A stretch of 64,000 nucleotides of DNA from Acanthopagrus latus (taxonomy: Eukaryota; Chordata; Actinopteri; Spariformes; Sparidae), in assembly GCF_904848185.1 (NCBI RefSeq), contig NC_051043.1, forward strand, positions 13,256,310-13,320,309, read 5' to 3'. Shown here in pieces: positions 22,471 through 33,452 of the stretch. Each line of letters begins with the position of its first letter. The stretch's first letter is position 1. Made by a program: the position numbers and the translations under genes. The notes under the pieces are model-generated. The model saw nothing but the letters and a program-made list of their open reading frames with translations, ran no database searches and was not told the DNA's origin.

Positions 22471-22515
22471 AAGGAGGAGGAAGAGGAGGAGGAGGAGGTG
22501 GAGGGGAGGGGGGGT
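22471..22515. repeat. GGAGGA-rich purine tract
   Basis: Runs of GGAGGAGGAAGAGG leading to GGAGGGGAGGGGGGG; G-quadruplex or triplex prone. It directly adjoins the (TC)n tract, so purine and pyrimidine mirror sequences sit side by side. Confidence 0.8.
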
Positions 22516-22518
22516 CAC

Positions 22519-22520
<2 letters not shown>

Positions 22521-22564
<44 letters not shown>
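22521..22564. repeat. (TC)n microsatellite
   Basis: 22 CT/TC units without interruption. Confidence 0.95.
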
Positions 22565-22569
<5 letters not shown>

Positions 22570-23832
22570 TGGGCACATTTTGTCACACAAGGCACTATTT
22601 TAGTCAAGTCTGTCTGCCACATCATGCGTATCCCACTGACTGTTTGTGCTGTCACCGGCAGAAAATGCAGGCACACACACACACAAACACACACACTCAG
22701 ACTATCTCATCTATCTGGATTTGACAACTTCTCCAACCTCCCCCCTTCCTCCTCCTCCTCTTCCTCCACTGCCTGAGTTCACCAGCAGGCACCTCAAAGT
22801 GGAAACGGTACATGTCATTGTCAGATTGTACAGTAAATATTTGAAATACGGGGGTTGCCACACATACCCTGCTCTGTGTCCCATTTTTCATTTCACTTTT
22901 CACTTTTTTTTTTTTTTTTTTTTAAGACAACACACCCCTGGCGCCAGGTTGGTGTTGGGACTTCCAGGGATCCCTCGGGGAGTTCCATGGAGCCCTCTGC
23001 AAAGCACAACACGCAGCTTAATTTATCTGCTCTCCATCGGCAGAAATTAGGGCAATGACATTATATAATCACTGTATTGTGTAACAATTATTATCGTGAT
23101 AGGCTTCGCTGCCCCTGCTGCATTCTGACTCCACCTACACTCACACGGACACTTGTTCAAGTCACCGAAAGGGTGGTGGTGGTGGTGGTGGTGGGGTGAA
23201 CTGGTGCGGTTTCCTTTGTCGTGCAAACGCGCGGGCACCAGTTACACTAGATTCAATTAACACTGTGCACGCAAAGTGGTTAACCTGGATTAAAAAAAAA
23301 AAAGAAGAAGTTCAGCTTGTAGATATGTCTGATGGACATGATAAAACACAGCCCTCCCCTGTCTATCATCTTCACAACACTGCATTACACAACACACTCA
23401 CATGAAAACACAACACCAGATACTAATATTCCGACTTGTTCCGACGCTGTCCCCTAGATCGATTACAGGTAACACTCGGAGGAAACGCATGAAGCGCGGT
23501 GTTGGGTTACAGAGGTCGGGGAAGTGGTGCCTCCTTGTAAATGCTCAGCTCGTATTTGCATAGAGCTTTCGCTGAGCTGGAAAACTTTGTTCTCTCTGCC
23601 CGCACTTGTATAAAAAAAAAAAAAAAGTGGAGCACGCCAGATCTGCCATCTTTCATGCCAGGTTTAATTCCAACCAAGATTGTTTTATCTCGATCAGAGC
23701 ATGTTGCGTGAAGACGTCAAGATGGCAGAACCTCGTGGGCCATCTTGGATTTCAAGCGCGATGGAAAACTACAGTTAAAAGTGAGGATAAAAAGACGACA
23801 TACAATTAGGATGAGGGGAACTCACCACCCTG
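22565..23832. other. Upstream flank, low-complexity rich
   Basis: Contains (CA)n at 22671-22697, CTCCTC repeats at 22747-22768, a T-tract at 22906-22923, (GGT)n at 23172-23194 and A-tracts at 23291 and 23611. No exon recognised. Confidence 0.5.
23172..23194. repeat. (GGT)n microsatellite
   Basis: Seven GGT units. Confidence 0.9.
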
Positions 23833-23896
23833 TGCGACGCAGTGGGGAGCACCTCGGCCTGTGGAGTCTGCGGCCTACATCGTCCGGTTGGCTACC
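23833..23896 (+). mobile_element. tRNA-like SINE head, degenerate
   Basis: GCGACGCAGTGGGGAGCAC resembles an A-box region and CCGGTTGGCTACC, about 40 bases on, resembles a decayed B-box. Weak; no tail is evident. Confidence 0.3.
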
Positions 23897-23999
23897 TAAC
23901 AAGAGGAACTACATCGTGACTGTTTGCGGCTCTCATTAGCAGGAGTCAGATGGGGACGTGTGTGTGTGGGTGGGGGGGGGACACTGAAGATGAGCAGTT

Positions 24000-24370
24000 A
24001 ATATCAGAGGATTACTGGTAATGATCTCATACAAAGGCGTTGCGAGCCGGGGGAAGATTACAATATTCAGCCCGGTGAGAAATATTGCATCGAAGAATCC
24101 GCCGGCTCATTATTTGATCTTCGCAAGTTACAAGGAGCGGGGCAGAGCAAAGCTGCGAGAGCCAGACTGAAATATTTAGGCAGTTAGCGCGGCGGTTCAG
24201 GTGTGGGAATTTTCTCTTTTATGGACGAGAGAATCTTCTGTGAAACTGCGAGGCGATGCATCAAAATGCAAAACGAAACTACTTTTATGCAAATGCGGTG
24301 TGCTGCAGGGTAAATTATCCAGAGCACTGTAGGTGATTAAACCAGGGGCTGCACTGAGTGAGCGAGCGCG
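24000..24370. promoter_or_regulatory. Candidate conserved non-coding element upstream of fbrsl1
   Basis: Repeat-free block with ATTACAATATTCAGC, GAGAAATATTGCATCG, TTATGCAAATGCGG (octamer-like) and GGTAAATTATCC. It lies between the two CpG-rich promoter candidates. Confidence 0.3.
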
Positions 24371-24379
24371 GTGAAGCTT

Positions 24380-24640
24380 TTATGACAGGCTGCTGCGTCA
24401 GGTTACACTCTGTAATCTGTACCCAAATATCAAGATGTTACACTCTGTCGCCGCTCGCAAACTTGGCCGCCGTTCAGGCTAAGAGCGCCCTTGTGTACCT
24501 TTTGTCTGGGCAGCAAATCTGAGGATGGCGGCGAGCGCGTTCAACCTGCGTGCTGCTTTGGAGAACAATAACCAGGTGAGCGGCACATCAATCCTTGAGC
24601 GAAATGGACCTCTCGGGAACGCGAGGCGCTATCATTTTCG
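24380..24640 (+). promoter_or_regulatory. CpG-rich patch around the candidate divergent exon
   Basis: About 260 bp with many CpG pairs (for example CGCCGCTCGC near 24450, GGCCGCCG near 24464, GCGGCGAGCGCG at 24528-24539, CGGGAACGCGAGGCG near 24614). Together with the fbrsl1 5' flank it would make a bidirectional promoter neighbourhood with start codons 3.5 kb apart. Inference only; no TATA box or initiator stands out. Confidence 0.35.
24525..24575 (+). CDS. Candidate first coding exon of an unidentified gene, divergent from fbrsl1
   Basis: The sequence aggATGG starts a 17-codon frame, MAASAFNLRAALENNNQ, that ends exactly at a consensus donor CAG|GTGAGC (GT at 24576-24577). An in-frame TAA lies at 24480-24482 with no other ATG between. 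The start has A at -3 and G at +4, and GATGGCGGC matches the YY1 site often found just downstream of vertebrate transcription starts. The surroundings (24420-24640) are CpG-rich against a CpG-poor background. I do not recognise the peptide. In mammals the neighbour head-to-head with FBRSL1 is GALNT9, but this peptide does not look like the start of that protein. No following exon was recognised. Chance occurrence remains possible. Confidence 0.3.
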
Positions 24641-25731
24641 TGTTGCCTTAACCTCTGTAACCACTGTGAATAAACCCCTCTCTGTTTGGAACTAATTCAG
24701 TAAGGAGATTAAAAAAAAAAAAAAAAAAATGGAGGGGGGGGGGACAGGTATGGTGAGAGGGCCGCGGAGGAGAGGGAAGAGATTACCTCTGTTTCTTCCA
24801 TGCTACTATTTGCTGTGAGCTTAATCCATAGCTACAGACTCTGAGCTCCCACATCGCAGTCATTCAAACACTAGTCTCTTTGAAACGCTTAGCCCCGGCT
24901 GCGCTGGAAGCTGAGGGGAGGGAGTCTGTCATGCTTTTATGGCGCTTAAACGGCAGAATTGTTTTTTTTTTTCCCCTTCGCCTCTGCCGCCGCGATAAGG
25001 ATTCATTTGATGCCGTCGGGGTCAAGGTGCCTTCGCGTTTTTTAAAGGGTTACTTTCCATCGAGGCAGTTCTGAGAGTGCGCCCGCGTGGCGTAGACACA
25101 GGATTGAGAGGTGATGGATCCAAAGGAAGCGATGAAGGAAAAAAAAGAAACTCTCCTCGAGTACACACCGTATCCTTTGCGAAGAATATAGCCCCACAGA
25201 AATCAATAAGCCTAGATTTCACACTAGAACACTTAGACAGCTGTAAGACACAAATCCCCCTAAAAAAAAAAAAAACACACACACTCTGTTGGTCGAACAA
25301 CATCATTTGTGCACAGTCAGTACACCAGGACAATGTTCATCAGGTGTGGTAGCCATCGCTTTGGTGCTCTAAGATCTGACAGTGGTTTAACTGGCACATA
25401 TTGAAGAAGTCTTTCCATCTGCATTTAAGGATGTCATACAATCCCAAAGTGTCCTACGTAGACACAAGGAGGCTGTGGTTTTTACAGGACTGTCCTCTCC
25501 TCGATCAATCCGCAATCTCAACTGCGGCTGTCGCTAGAGTTGGTCTGATTGCTTTGGCATGCGTCTCAAGGGTCTTAAGATGAAGAGGAAGATCACAGGT
25601 TCAGCCTGGTCTTTACTTGGATAAATGTCCACCCCTGAGATCCTACCAGCTCTCCAGCTGCTGTCATTTATTGCCATGTAAGTGACATGGCTTTAGCAAC
25701 GGCAATGTGAGTACATTATTCTTCTAGTCTG
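24641..25731. other. Intergenic or intronic stretch, nothing recognised
   Basis: A-tract plus G-run at 24711-24745, T-tract at 24961, A-tract at 25263. No exon following the candidate at 24525 was found here. Confidence 0.45.
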
Positions 25732-25798
25732 TTTTGAGTCTGGACTATGGACTGATTCACCCACGGTGGGTGTGTCAGTCCACAGTCCAGACTAAAAA
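25732..25798. repeat. Near-perfect palindrome (28-bp arms, 1-nt centre)
   Basis: The left arm 25737-25764 and right arm 25766-25793 are reverse complements at 25 of 28 positions, centred on CCCACgGTGGG. A further TTTT/AAAA pairing extends it outward after one mismatch. On transcription it would fold into a single long stem; as DNA it could extrude a cruciform. It may be a short foldback element or a pre-miRNA-like hairpin. Confidence 0.85.
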
Positions 25799-25984
25799 AA
25801 GAGGGTGAGGGTGAGTCCAGCAGACTGGTTCTTCCCCAGACTTTTTGGGCAGTGCCACCAGCAGGTTTGCATTTTTGTCTCAACAACTAGTGAGTGGGTT
25901 AGTGTGAAATGTGGGACAAATATCCTGCAGAGAGGTCAAGTCCTCATGAGTTTAGTGATTCCCTGACATTTCCTGCGGCGACAT

Positions 25985-26395
25985 CACCGAGTCAAAGATT
26001 TCACTTGCAGTATTCTGTGAACTATCCGACATCTGCTCAAACGACGGACTGCAAATTTTTGTACAGACATTTGTGGTTAACAGATGATTCATGATGATCC
26101 CTGACCTTTTCTCCTGCACTACCAGGATGCTGACATTTGTGGTTTTGAGTGAAATGTGTCAGCTTTTATCTGATGGAGTGCCATGAACGTTGGTACAGAC
26201 ATTCATGTACCCCTCAGGATGGATTGTAATCACTTTGGCGCTGCATTAACTTTTCATCTGGGTTATTCATTAGACCAAAGTTTTGTTTTTTCTGTGTTTG
26301 GGTTATTAACAGATTCCTGCAAACGATTCAATTTAGCCTCAGCTGTACTACTCTTTGTGCTAACTAGCACATGCTAGCATACTGATGGACTAGAC
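25985..26395 (+). mobile_element. Diverged dispersed repeat, family A, copy 2
   Basis: TTTTTGTACAGACATTTGTGG, GACATTTGTGGTTTTGAGTG, GCCATGAACGTTGGTACAGAC, CCCCTCAGGATGGATTGTAA, AACTTTTCATCTGG and CCTCAGCTGTACTACTCTTT then GCTAACTAGCACATGCTAGCA follow in the order known from this fish repeat. The GTACAGACATT module occurs twice, so this copy holds a partial internal duplication. Confidence 0.7.
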
Positions 26396-28859
26396 TGAGG
26401 GTGCATTCCAATTTGCTTACTTTTTCTATTTACTTTTGGTAGGTACTGCAGCCGCCCACACAAAGTACATACTTTTGATTGCAACATGCATACAGCTGAG
26501 ACACACTCTGAGCTGACAAATGTTTTTTTCTCTCTTGACTGTGTGTGTATTTGCGTGACACAGAGTGATGTATGTGACGTACCTTCCGCTGGGCTGGAGA
26601 CCGTGGGTCAGAAAAGCATGCTGGCTCGCATGCTGCGAAATACAACCGGATGTGGCAGGATATCCTGGTAGTTTTGGCATACTGCATGTCACACACTTCA
26701 TATTGGGACATACTAAATCTTTTTCTCATTCACTAAACAGTTTGTTTATATGGATATTGCGTATGCGGGTAACACAGGGTAAGATGGCTATCATGCCAGT
26801 CTTAGCACTGAGCTCAGAATGCCACTGTGAAATAAGTACAGCTGCACAGAGTCGCTAACGTGGCTGTAGACTGTCTGTGTTCCTTTTGGGAGGAAAGTCT
26901 CACATTTGCAGATTTGCTGACAAATTATCCCAATATTTCCCGCAGATTTGCTATTATTTGTTAAACCAGAAGCAGCGCACTCGCGTACTGAATCCATCAG
27001 AAAACAAACGCAAGAAATGGCAGCCAGCTGTTTTGAATATTGGAGTAGTTGGATTTTAGCTGAGACATCTCCATTTGCTGCCCTGGCTGTCACTGAGGAA
27101 TTACTACGAGGCAAAACACAAGTCGGTGGCTCCGTGCCTATAGGGCTTTTCGTCTGCCTCTGTGACACATCATGGAGTGATTCACTAGTTTGGTGGCAAT
27201 TTACAGGCAGACTCAACAAGAAACCCGCCTGGGGCCCTCGAGCAACAAGCTCTCTCCCGGGAAACGGTGGCCAGCTATAGGATTGCCTGGGCCGGGCCCA
27301 GCAAACCACCGCATGAAAAATTAACCTGCTCACTCCACAGACAGAGCTTACACATCCTCCCTGCCTGAGAGCCTCCTTACACGCTGCCTTCATCGCTTGC
27401 CCCCCCCCCCTTTTTCTCCCCACCTCTCTCTCTCTTTCTCAGCCTCTCTCCCCCTCTTCATGTCTCCTGTTCTTCCCCTCCCCGCATGCTATCTGCACAC
27501 GTCGTGTCATTTAGACCTATCGCAGAGCCGGCGCTCCGTATCTTCGCTTCAAAGACAACAGCTGTTTGTTTCATGTTGAACACAGGTGATTATTTATAGA
27601 CTGGAAGACTTAGCATGGGCCTGTCAGATATTGCATGTGCAATGTAAACATACGCGCGGCCGCTGCCGTCGAGTGGCGATGAATCATTTCACAGTAGTTT
27701 ATCACTTAAAGTCAAATGGAAGTCAGCAACTTAAATAAGTGAGGTAACGACAGAGTATTAGTCAGGGGACTGGTAGCAAACACAGCGAGGTGTCAATAGT
27801 TTCCACAGAGCAGGCTGTATATCTAAGTGCCTTTGGATATTTCATACCACTGGGGAGCAAAGTTTAATCAAACAGAAAGATTGGCCCCGGAGCTGCGAGG
27901 GTGAGAGAGCTGAATTTATTGGCAGCCCTTGAACAGGCAGTACGGTTTTTATTACAGGCATCATTCAGGGCGAAATTAGCAATGTGACCTGCTATTTTAG
28001 TGAAATAAATTGAACTGCGAGATTGATGTGGATAAATGTCACGTTAAATGTCATCATAAAAAGCAATGTTTCTTTGAGTTATTGTAAGCCACGAGGGGAT
28101 ATGCCTCCTTTTTTTCTCTCTCGATCCTTTTTTTTCCTCCCTTCCGAGGATCCTTCAGTCTGGAATTCCCACTTTTCTTGTTGTGGTTCCAGGCATTGCT
28201 CAACATTTTGAGAGAAATGCCATAATGGTTTTTATTGATCCTGGATGTCTGATGCCCTCCCCAATGCTAAAGTAACAATGCTCTCTGCCTCTCCAAATCG
28301 CATCAACAGATGTTGTGACAGCAGAGCTTTTCATAAAAGACCCCGAAGGCGGTCGATAGTTCCCAAGAACCGTGCTTCGATTTCCGTCGGCTGGCAGAAA
28401 AGATAAAGGGAGGACGTCATTTGAGTTTATAACTAAGACGACTGTGCTCACTGCACACTTAGTCGCACCTTCGGTTCCCCAGTATGATCCTCCACAAATA
28501 GGCATTTTAGGCATCTGAGAGGACTGACAGCAGCTTTCTGTCTGTGCTAAATGAATAGATCAACATTTTTGAAAGCTGAGAGAGATGAAAAAAAAACAAT
28601 AAGACTTTCATATTTGTCTGTAAAATGTGATTGGTTAGCTCGGGCGAGCAAACACGTCACCAGGCACATTACCACACAACCATAAACCACACCACACTCC
28701 CTGTTTCTGTGCAGATGAAACAATGTGCAATGTGTTAATGATTGAGCTTTCGAGGTGCCAGGTCATCTGAGTGTCACCGAGAATGTGAATAAGTGCTTAT
28801 TCCAAAATCGCCGACTATTTCTTGAACTCTGCAGCTCTGTATTAATTCTATTATTTTTT
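26396..28859. other. Intergenic or intronic stretch without recognised exon
   Basis: The longest open frame of the window lies here (minus 26791-27423, 210 codons) but has no domain or splice context I recognise. 26860-27330 is repeat-free and could hold a regulatory element. A C-run sits at 27400-27410 and a CT-rich tract at 27421-27480. Confidence 0.45.
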
Positions 28860-29060
28860 TTCATCCCGAAACCACCAGCGCACTGAAGAATCTGCAAGTC
28901 TTCAAACAGTTTAGTTAATTAAAAGCTTATTTGCTCAAAGGTCAGTGCATTCCTTAAAGCAAAATGGAGTGGATTATGTAAAATATTAATTTTTAAAGTA
29001 CTTTGTAATATATTTTTGCATGATTTGCATGACAGGGTACACCAGTGATTAGACTGTGGG
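28860..29060. promoter_or_regulatory. Candidate conserved non-coding element
   Basis: AT-rich but repeat-free, with TTTAGTTAATTAAAAGC, CAAAGGTCAGTGC, AAAATATTAATTTTTAAAG and TTTTTGCATGATTTGCATGAC (two octamer-like TTTGCAT motifs). Confidence 0.3.
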
Positions 29061-29405
29061 GTGACCTATGGCTCAGCGGAGGAGGGAAGGCAAGGAAAAA
29101 AGGCTGAATTACTTGCTTGGGGATTAGTATCAAAGTCTCACAGAAAAAGAGGCAGTTGAGGACAGAGTGTGTGACTGTCGCAGCTTTTCTTTTTCCTGCC
29201 GGACCCCAGTTTGAATGCATATAACCTGGTAAATAACTCAGGGACAGGCCAAGACTGATGGGATGTGAGCGGTCTCCTTTTTATTTTTAATGGTGCTTTG
29301 TGAGGGACAGACACGTATTCCCACCGGTCACGCTGCAATTAGCACCCGAGCCACAAAAACAACCCAGAGGCTGCAGTGATCACTTGTGCCAAGTCCCCAA
29401 ACACA

Positions 29406-29450
29406 ACCACGCCCCCCCCCCAGCCCCAGCCCCAGCCCCAACCCACACAC
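29406..29450 (-). repeat. C-rich CCCCAG tandem, G-quadruplex-forming on minus strand
   Basis: About nine C then AGCCCC repeated four times. The minus strand carries at least five runs of four or more G. Confidence 0.85.
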
Positions 29451-29741
29451 AAACACAAAGCCCATTCTCCCCCTCCTCTCACTTTCACCCGGGTCTCACT
29501 CAGGGCCTTCTCCGACATGTGGTCATGTGGCTGCTTCCCCTGTAACCGTTCACAAGTGGCAGCTTTTTTGACCTCTGAGGCCGTGTCACACAATGCCACA
29601 TTAGCGGAGGTGATGTTTTCTCAGTGGCACTCAACAGGCTGACACAATGTGACAAAACCGTCACAGGGGAGGGCTTCCCCACCCAGGACCTCTCTTGTTA
29701 GAAACGCCTGAATAAATGAGCGAGTGACAATGCAAGAGACA

Positions 29742-29793
29742 GGAAGAGAGAGAGAACGAGAGAGAGAGAAAGAGAGAGAGAGAGACAGAGAAA
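29742..29793. repeat. (GA)n microsatellite
   Basis: About 24 GA units with AA interruptions. Confidence 0.9.
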
Positions 29794-30139
29794 GACTTCT
29801 CTCAGCTTGTTTTCCACGCATATCTGCAGCTACGCGGTATAATGAGCACAATGTTAACAGAGAGGGTAAACTAGAAGGCAGTATAAACAGGCTGACGGCA
29901 GGCGGCAGAGAGGGCTGTCTGTCTGCGTAATGAGGGAGCTGCACAGGTGAGCCTGCAGCCATCCTCCAGGTCTGAAGGACGCGTGGATGGAGAACCACGG
30001 TCACTTAATGGAGGATGTTATGAGAAACAATGACAGAGCTTATTTTTCGTGTTTGAAGGCCACTTTTTTTTTCTTTTTTTTTTAATCACTCGTGCTTCTA
30101 AGCATTTAAAAGAAGTTGAATTACCCTGATCCCCAGCCC

Positions 30140-30420
30140 ATTACAGGGCTCCAGACCAAATGTTCACAGTGGCTGCAGTGGTGCACCAGATACAACAAAT
30201 AAATTCAATTAATTGAAAACATTATCTAAATCACATGAATAAAAGGTGCAAATACAGGCTTTCCTTCATTCAAATCACAACCCACGCAACAACAAATGCC
30301 CTCAATATGTGTCAGAGAAAAACTGCTACACTATAGGTTGCACCAGTGTCACCAATGGATGTGTTGAGCTGCACTTGACAGAATTTTGGGTGCTTGTGGG
30401 AAAAAAATAGTTGGACCCAA
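30140..30420. mobile_element. Possible degenerate dispersed repeat (GGGCTCCAGAC type)
   Basis: ACAGGGCTCCAGACCAAATGTTCAC followed by GTGGTGCACCAGATACAACAAAT resembles the start of a fish repeat I recall; the remainder is too diverged for certainty. Confidence 0.35.
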
Positions 30421-31549
30421 GAGCTCTGTCATTATTAGTATCAGCTGAGGGAGACTACACAGCAATACATCTGTTATATTGTATATGTGTTATACTGTAG
30501 CTTGAAGTCAAAGTATTCACTTGTAGATGTACATACGCAGGAATATCCAGTTTTTGTACGTGAACACCCACTAGCACTGTGGACGACGTCCAATGTTTTA
30601 TAAAACTCTGGAAGAATAAAGTCTCTTGTTATTTACATGGATCCTTTAGCATGAGTAATAAACATTTAACTAATGGCATGCCAACAGTACTTGTTGAGGG
30701 AACACAAAGACGGCTCAGTGGATTTCCTCTAATGTATTTTCTCCTTGATGCAGGCAAGGACGTTGTGAAGTGCTGGATTAGTTTATATCACAGATCGCGC
30801 ATCATTCGGCCCTTTGATGCCGATCACTGACGCTTCTTGCAGAGTGTACGACTAGATGTCCCTCGGCCCTTTTTGAGCGGCGCTGATACGCATTACCTCA
30901 AGTGCTCACACAGCGCATACATTCAAAGAGCAACCGAGAGTCTTGCTGAATAACAAACGAGTGGGAAGAATGGGAAATCAACGGCGGGCAGATTGAAAGT
31001 TAAAAGGCTGTAAAATGAGCGTGTGTTCAAACAGAGAGGGAAAGAGGGGCTGTGAGCGGGCGTATTATACCCGGCTTCTTATAACGCTCCCTTGGCTTTC
31101 ACAAGGCTCCTTGATTAGCAAACAGCAGCCCCCGAGATAAAACACACTCATAGACACGGACTGGATTTGCATGTAAAGAGACTTGGAGCTTTTCATGCAT
31201 GTATCCACTGCAGGCAAATTAGGGAACATGATGCTTCAGATGCCGCTCCTTCTATCAGGAAGACTTCTGAGTCCCTCTTTTGTTTTGTGTCCTTGTTGGT
31301 CAACTTAGCCTAATCCTTATACCTGACACAGTGCGGATATAAAAAACTTCTCTAACCTACATATATTTTATTTGTCTTTATCTCGGGGCTATAAAATCAG
31401 CAGTTGCCTTCAGCACGCTCTTTTCTCGACATATTACAGCAGTAAAACTTGTGGCTCATTCGTACCGACAGGTCATGTTAGGACTGCAGATGCACGTGGC
31501 GCGCGAGCGATAAGTGTACTTAAATAAACGTTATTCAGAATACATTTTT
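30421..31549. other. Intergenic or intronic stretch, nothing recognised
   Basis: Unique sequence; no exon, RNA gene or repeat seen. Confidence 0.4.
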
Positions 31550-32260
31550 ATAAGCTTCTAAATTAATATTTACACAAGCCGGATTTGCATTAATTCATAA
31601 TGCGATTCCTGAGCATTCTCACGCGAAGCTAGACTCACTCACAGGTCGCGTGCGAACAACAGGAGGTCACGTACAAGGCAAACAGACGCCGCGAGACACT
31701 TCACTCCTCGGCTTTTATCGCCCTGTGTACTCAGACACGATGTTTGGAAGGAAAAAAAAAATGGAAGCGATGATTAAAAAGTACCTCAGGAAGATTTGCA
31801 TAAACTGTGAGACATTGTGCGCGAGTACATGGATAATTTGATTTATAAATGAAGACATGCTGAGGCAATCCGGCGTATTACTTTCATGTGAGGGAAGCAG
31901 TCGCTTCTCGAGTTCACCCTTAGTAATGACTTGGCTAAATATAATTTATGGCTCGAATCATAAGTTATTCACTGACTTGCTGATTAATTATGTAGGCCCA
32001 AAATGTAATATCTCTGATTATGTGTGACAGTAGATTTTCATCGTTACAGATGGAGGGAGTTTCTAACAGCGGGCTTATGCTAAGCAGCTTTCTTTTGTGA
32101 ATTGATATGCATTTGAGCAAATGCGAAATAAAAAAAGTGTTTATCCTCTTGCCCGATTGTATAACGCTGGAGGATTTTCTTCCGCAATGCTATGCATGCA
32201 TCCATTAAAAATCATTACTTTGGGGTCATCATTTAATCCCTCTAAAATATAGAGGATCCA
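31550..32260. promoter_or_regulatory. Candidate conserved non-coding cluster
   Basis: About 700 bp without repeats, with CTAAATTAATATTTACAC, TTGCATTAATTCATAATGCG, GCTAAATATAATTTATGGC, GCTGATTAATTATGTAGG and AAAATCATTACTTTGGGG. The density of TAAT motifs and lack of simple repeats make this the strongest enhancer-like block on the right side by eye. Confidence 0.35.
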
Positions 32261-33047
32261 GTCTGTAGAAGCTAAGCTGATTTTGTTCTACTCCCATTTT
32301 TTGGAGTAAAGAGTAAATGCTACTTCTTTGCAAACGATTGAATCTCATTTTTGAATAGAACTGGATTTACAGCCCCGGAGCAAAGCAAAGTCATTCTCTA
32401 ATGATACCAAATACAAGGAAGGATATGGTCAAAACCTTTCATCCATTTTTCATGCTTGTTTAACTTTTCCTACACACCACACCAAATCCATTTTCCACAG
32501 GAATTTTGAGGAGCCTTAGCTCAAGATTGGTGCAGACAGCTTGTTAAATATGTATTGGCTGAGCGGCGGGCAACCTGCTGAAGTAGCAATGTACCTCATC
32601 TCCACTTGAACAGAGTGAGTGAATAAATGATAGATTCTACAGTGAATCAGGACCTAAACTTCTGTAGCCTTTCAGACAAAGCTGTTGTGACATTTCTCTA
32701 CATGTACTGGATTGTGGAGGTAGAAAATATTCACGGTGCACAGTATCACACTGGTGTGATACGGGCAGGCTGCATGTGTGAGCAATGTATGATGACTTCA
32801 AGTAACCATCACAAATTTGTAAAAGGTGATGACGTCTTCATAAGTTTACATCTCCTTACAGTTCTGAAAGTGGTCTTAAAGAAACCATCATACATTTGTG
32901 TTGCTGGGTAGTCTATTTTTGTGACTATGTGAAGTGACACAGTTGAGCTTTACTCTGCGATGAGCAGCTGATCAACTGCAGCAGGCACACCTGAACATAC
33001 TAAGTGTTCTTTTTCAGTGATTTCAGGGACATGTTTCTTTTTTCAAT
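32261..33047. other. Intergenic or intronic stretch, nothing recognised
   Basis: Unique AT-rich sequence. Confidence 0.4.
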
Positions 33048-33452
33048 CGTGTTCCCCTAAATCTAACTGGGTGTCAAAGATGTGTTTCCACGATCAAACT
33101 AGATGTTGCATGTGTTCCCTGAATCCAACAAGACATTATGTGTGTTCCCTAAACACAACAAGAGACTGTGTGTGTGTTCCCTAAATCCAACAAGGCATCG
33201 TTTGTTCGCCTTAATCCAACACGTCATCTCGTGTGTGTTCCCTAAATCCAACAACACATTATGTGTGTTCCCTAAGTACAGCAAGACAATGTGTGTGTGT
33301 GCGTGTGTGTGTGTGTGTTTCCTAAATCCAACAAGGCATCATATGTGTTCCCTAACTCCCACAATGTATCATGTGTGTTCCCCTCCAGCATGTCATCGTG
33401 CGTGTGTTCCCCAAATCCAACAAGGTCTCTTTTGTGCGTCTCCTAAACCCAT
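33048..33452. repeat. Minisatellite, about 12 units of 31-36 bp
   Basis: The unit is close to GTGTTCCCTAAATCCAACAA followed by ggcatcatgt. Units vary in the last third, and one carries an expanded (TG)n. Because many units are 33 bp, frames stay open on both strands and give repetitive VFPKSNKTLC-like peptides that should not be taken as protein. Confidence 0.9.
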
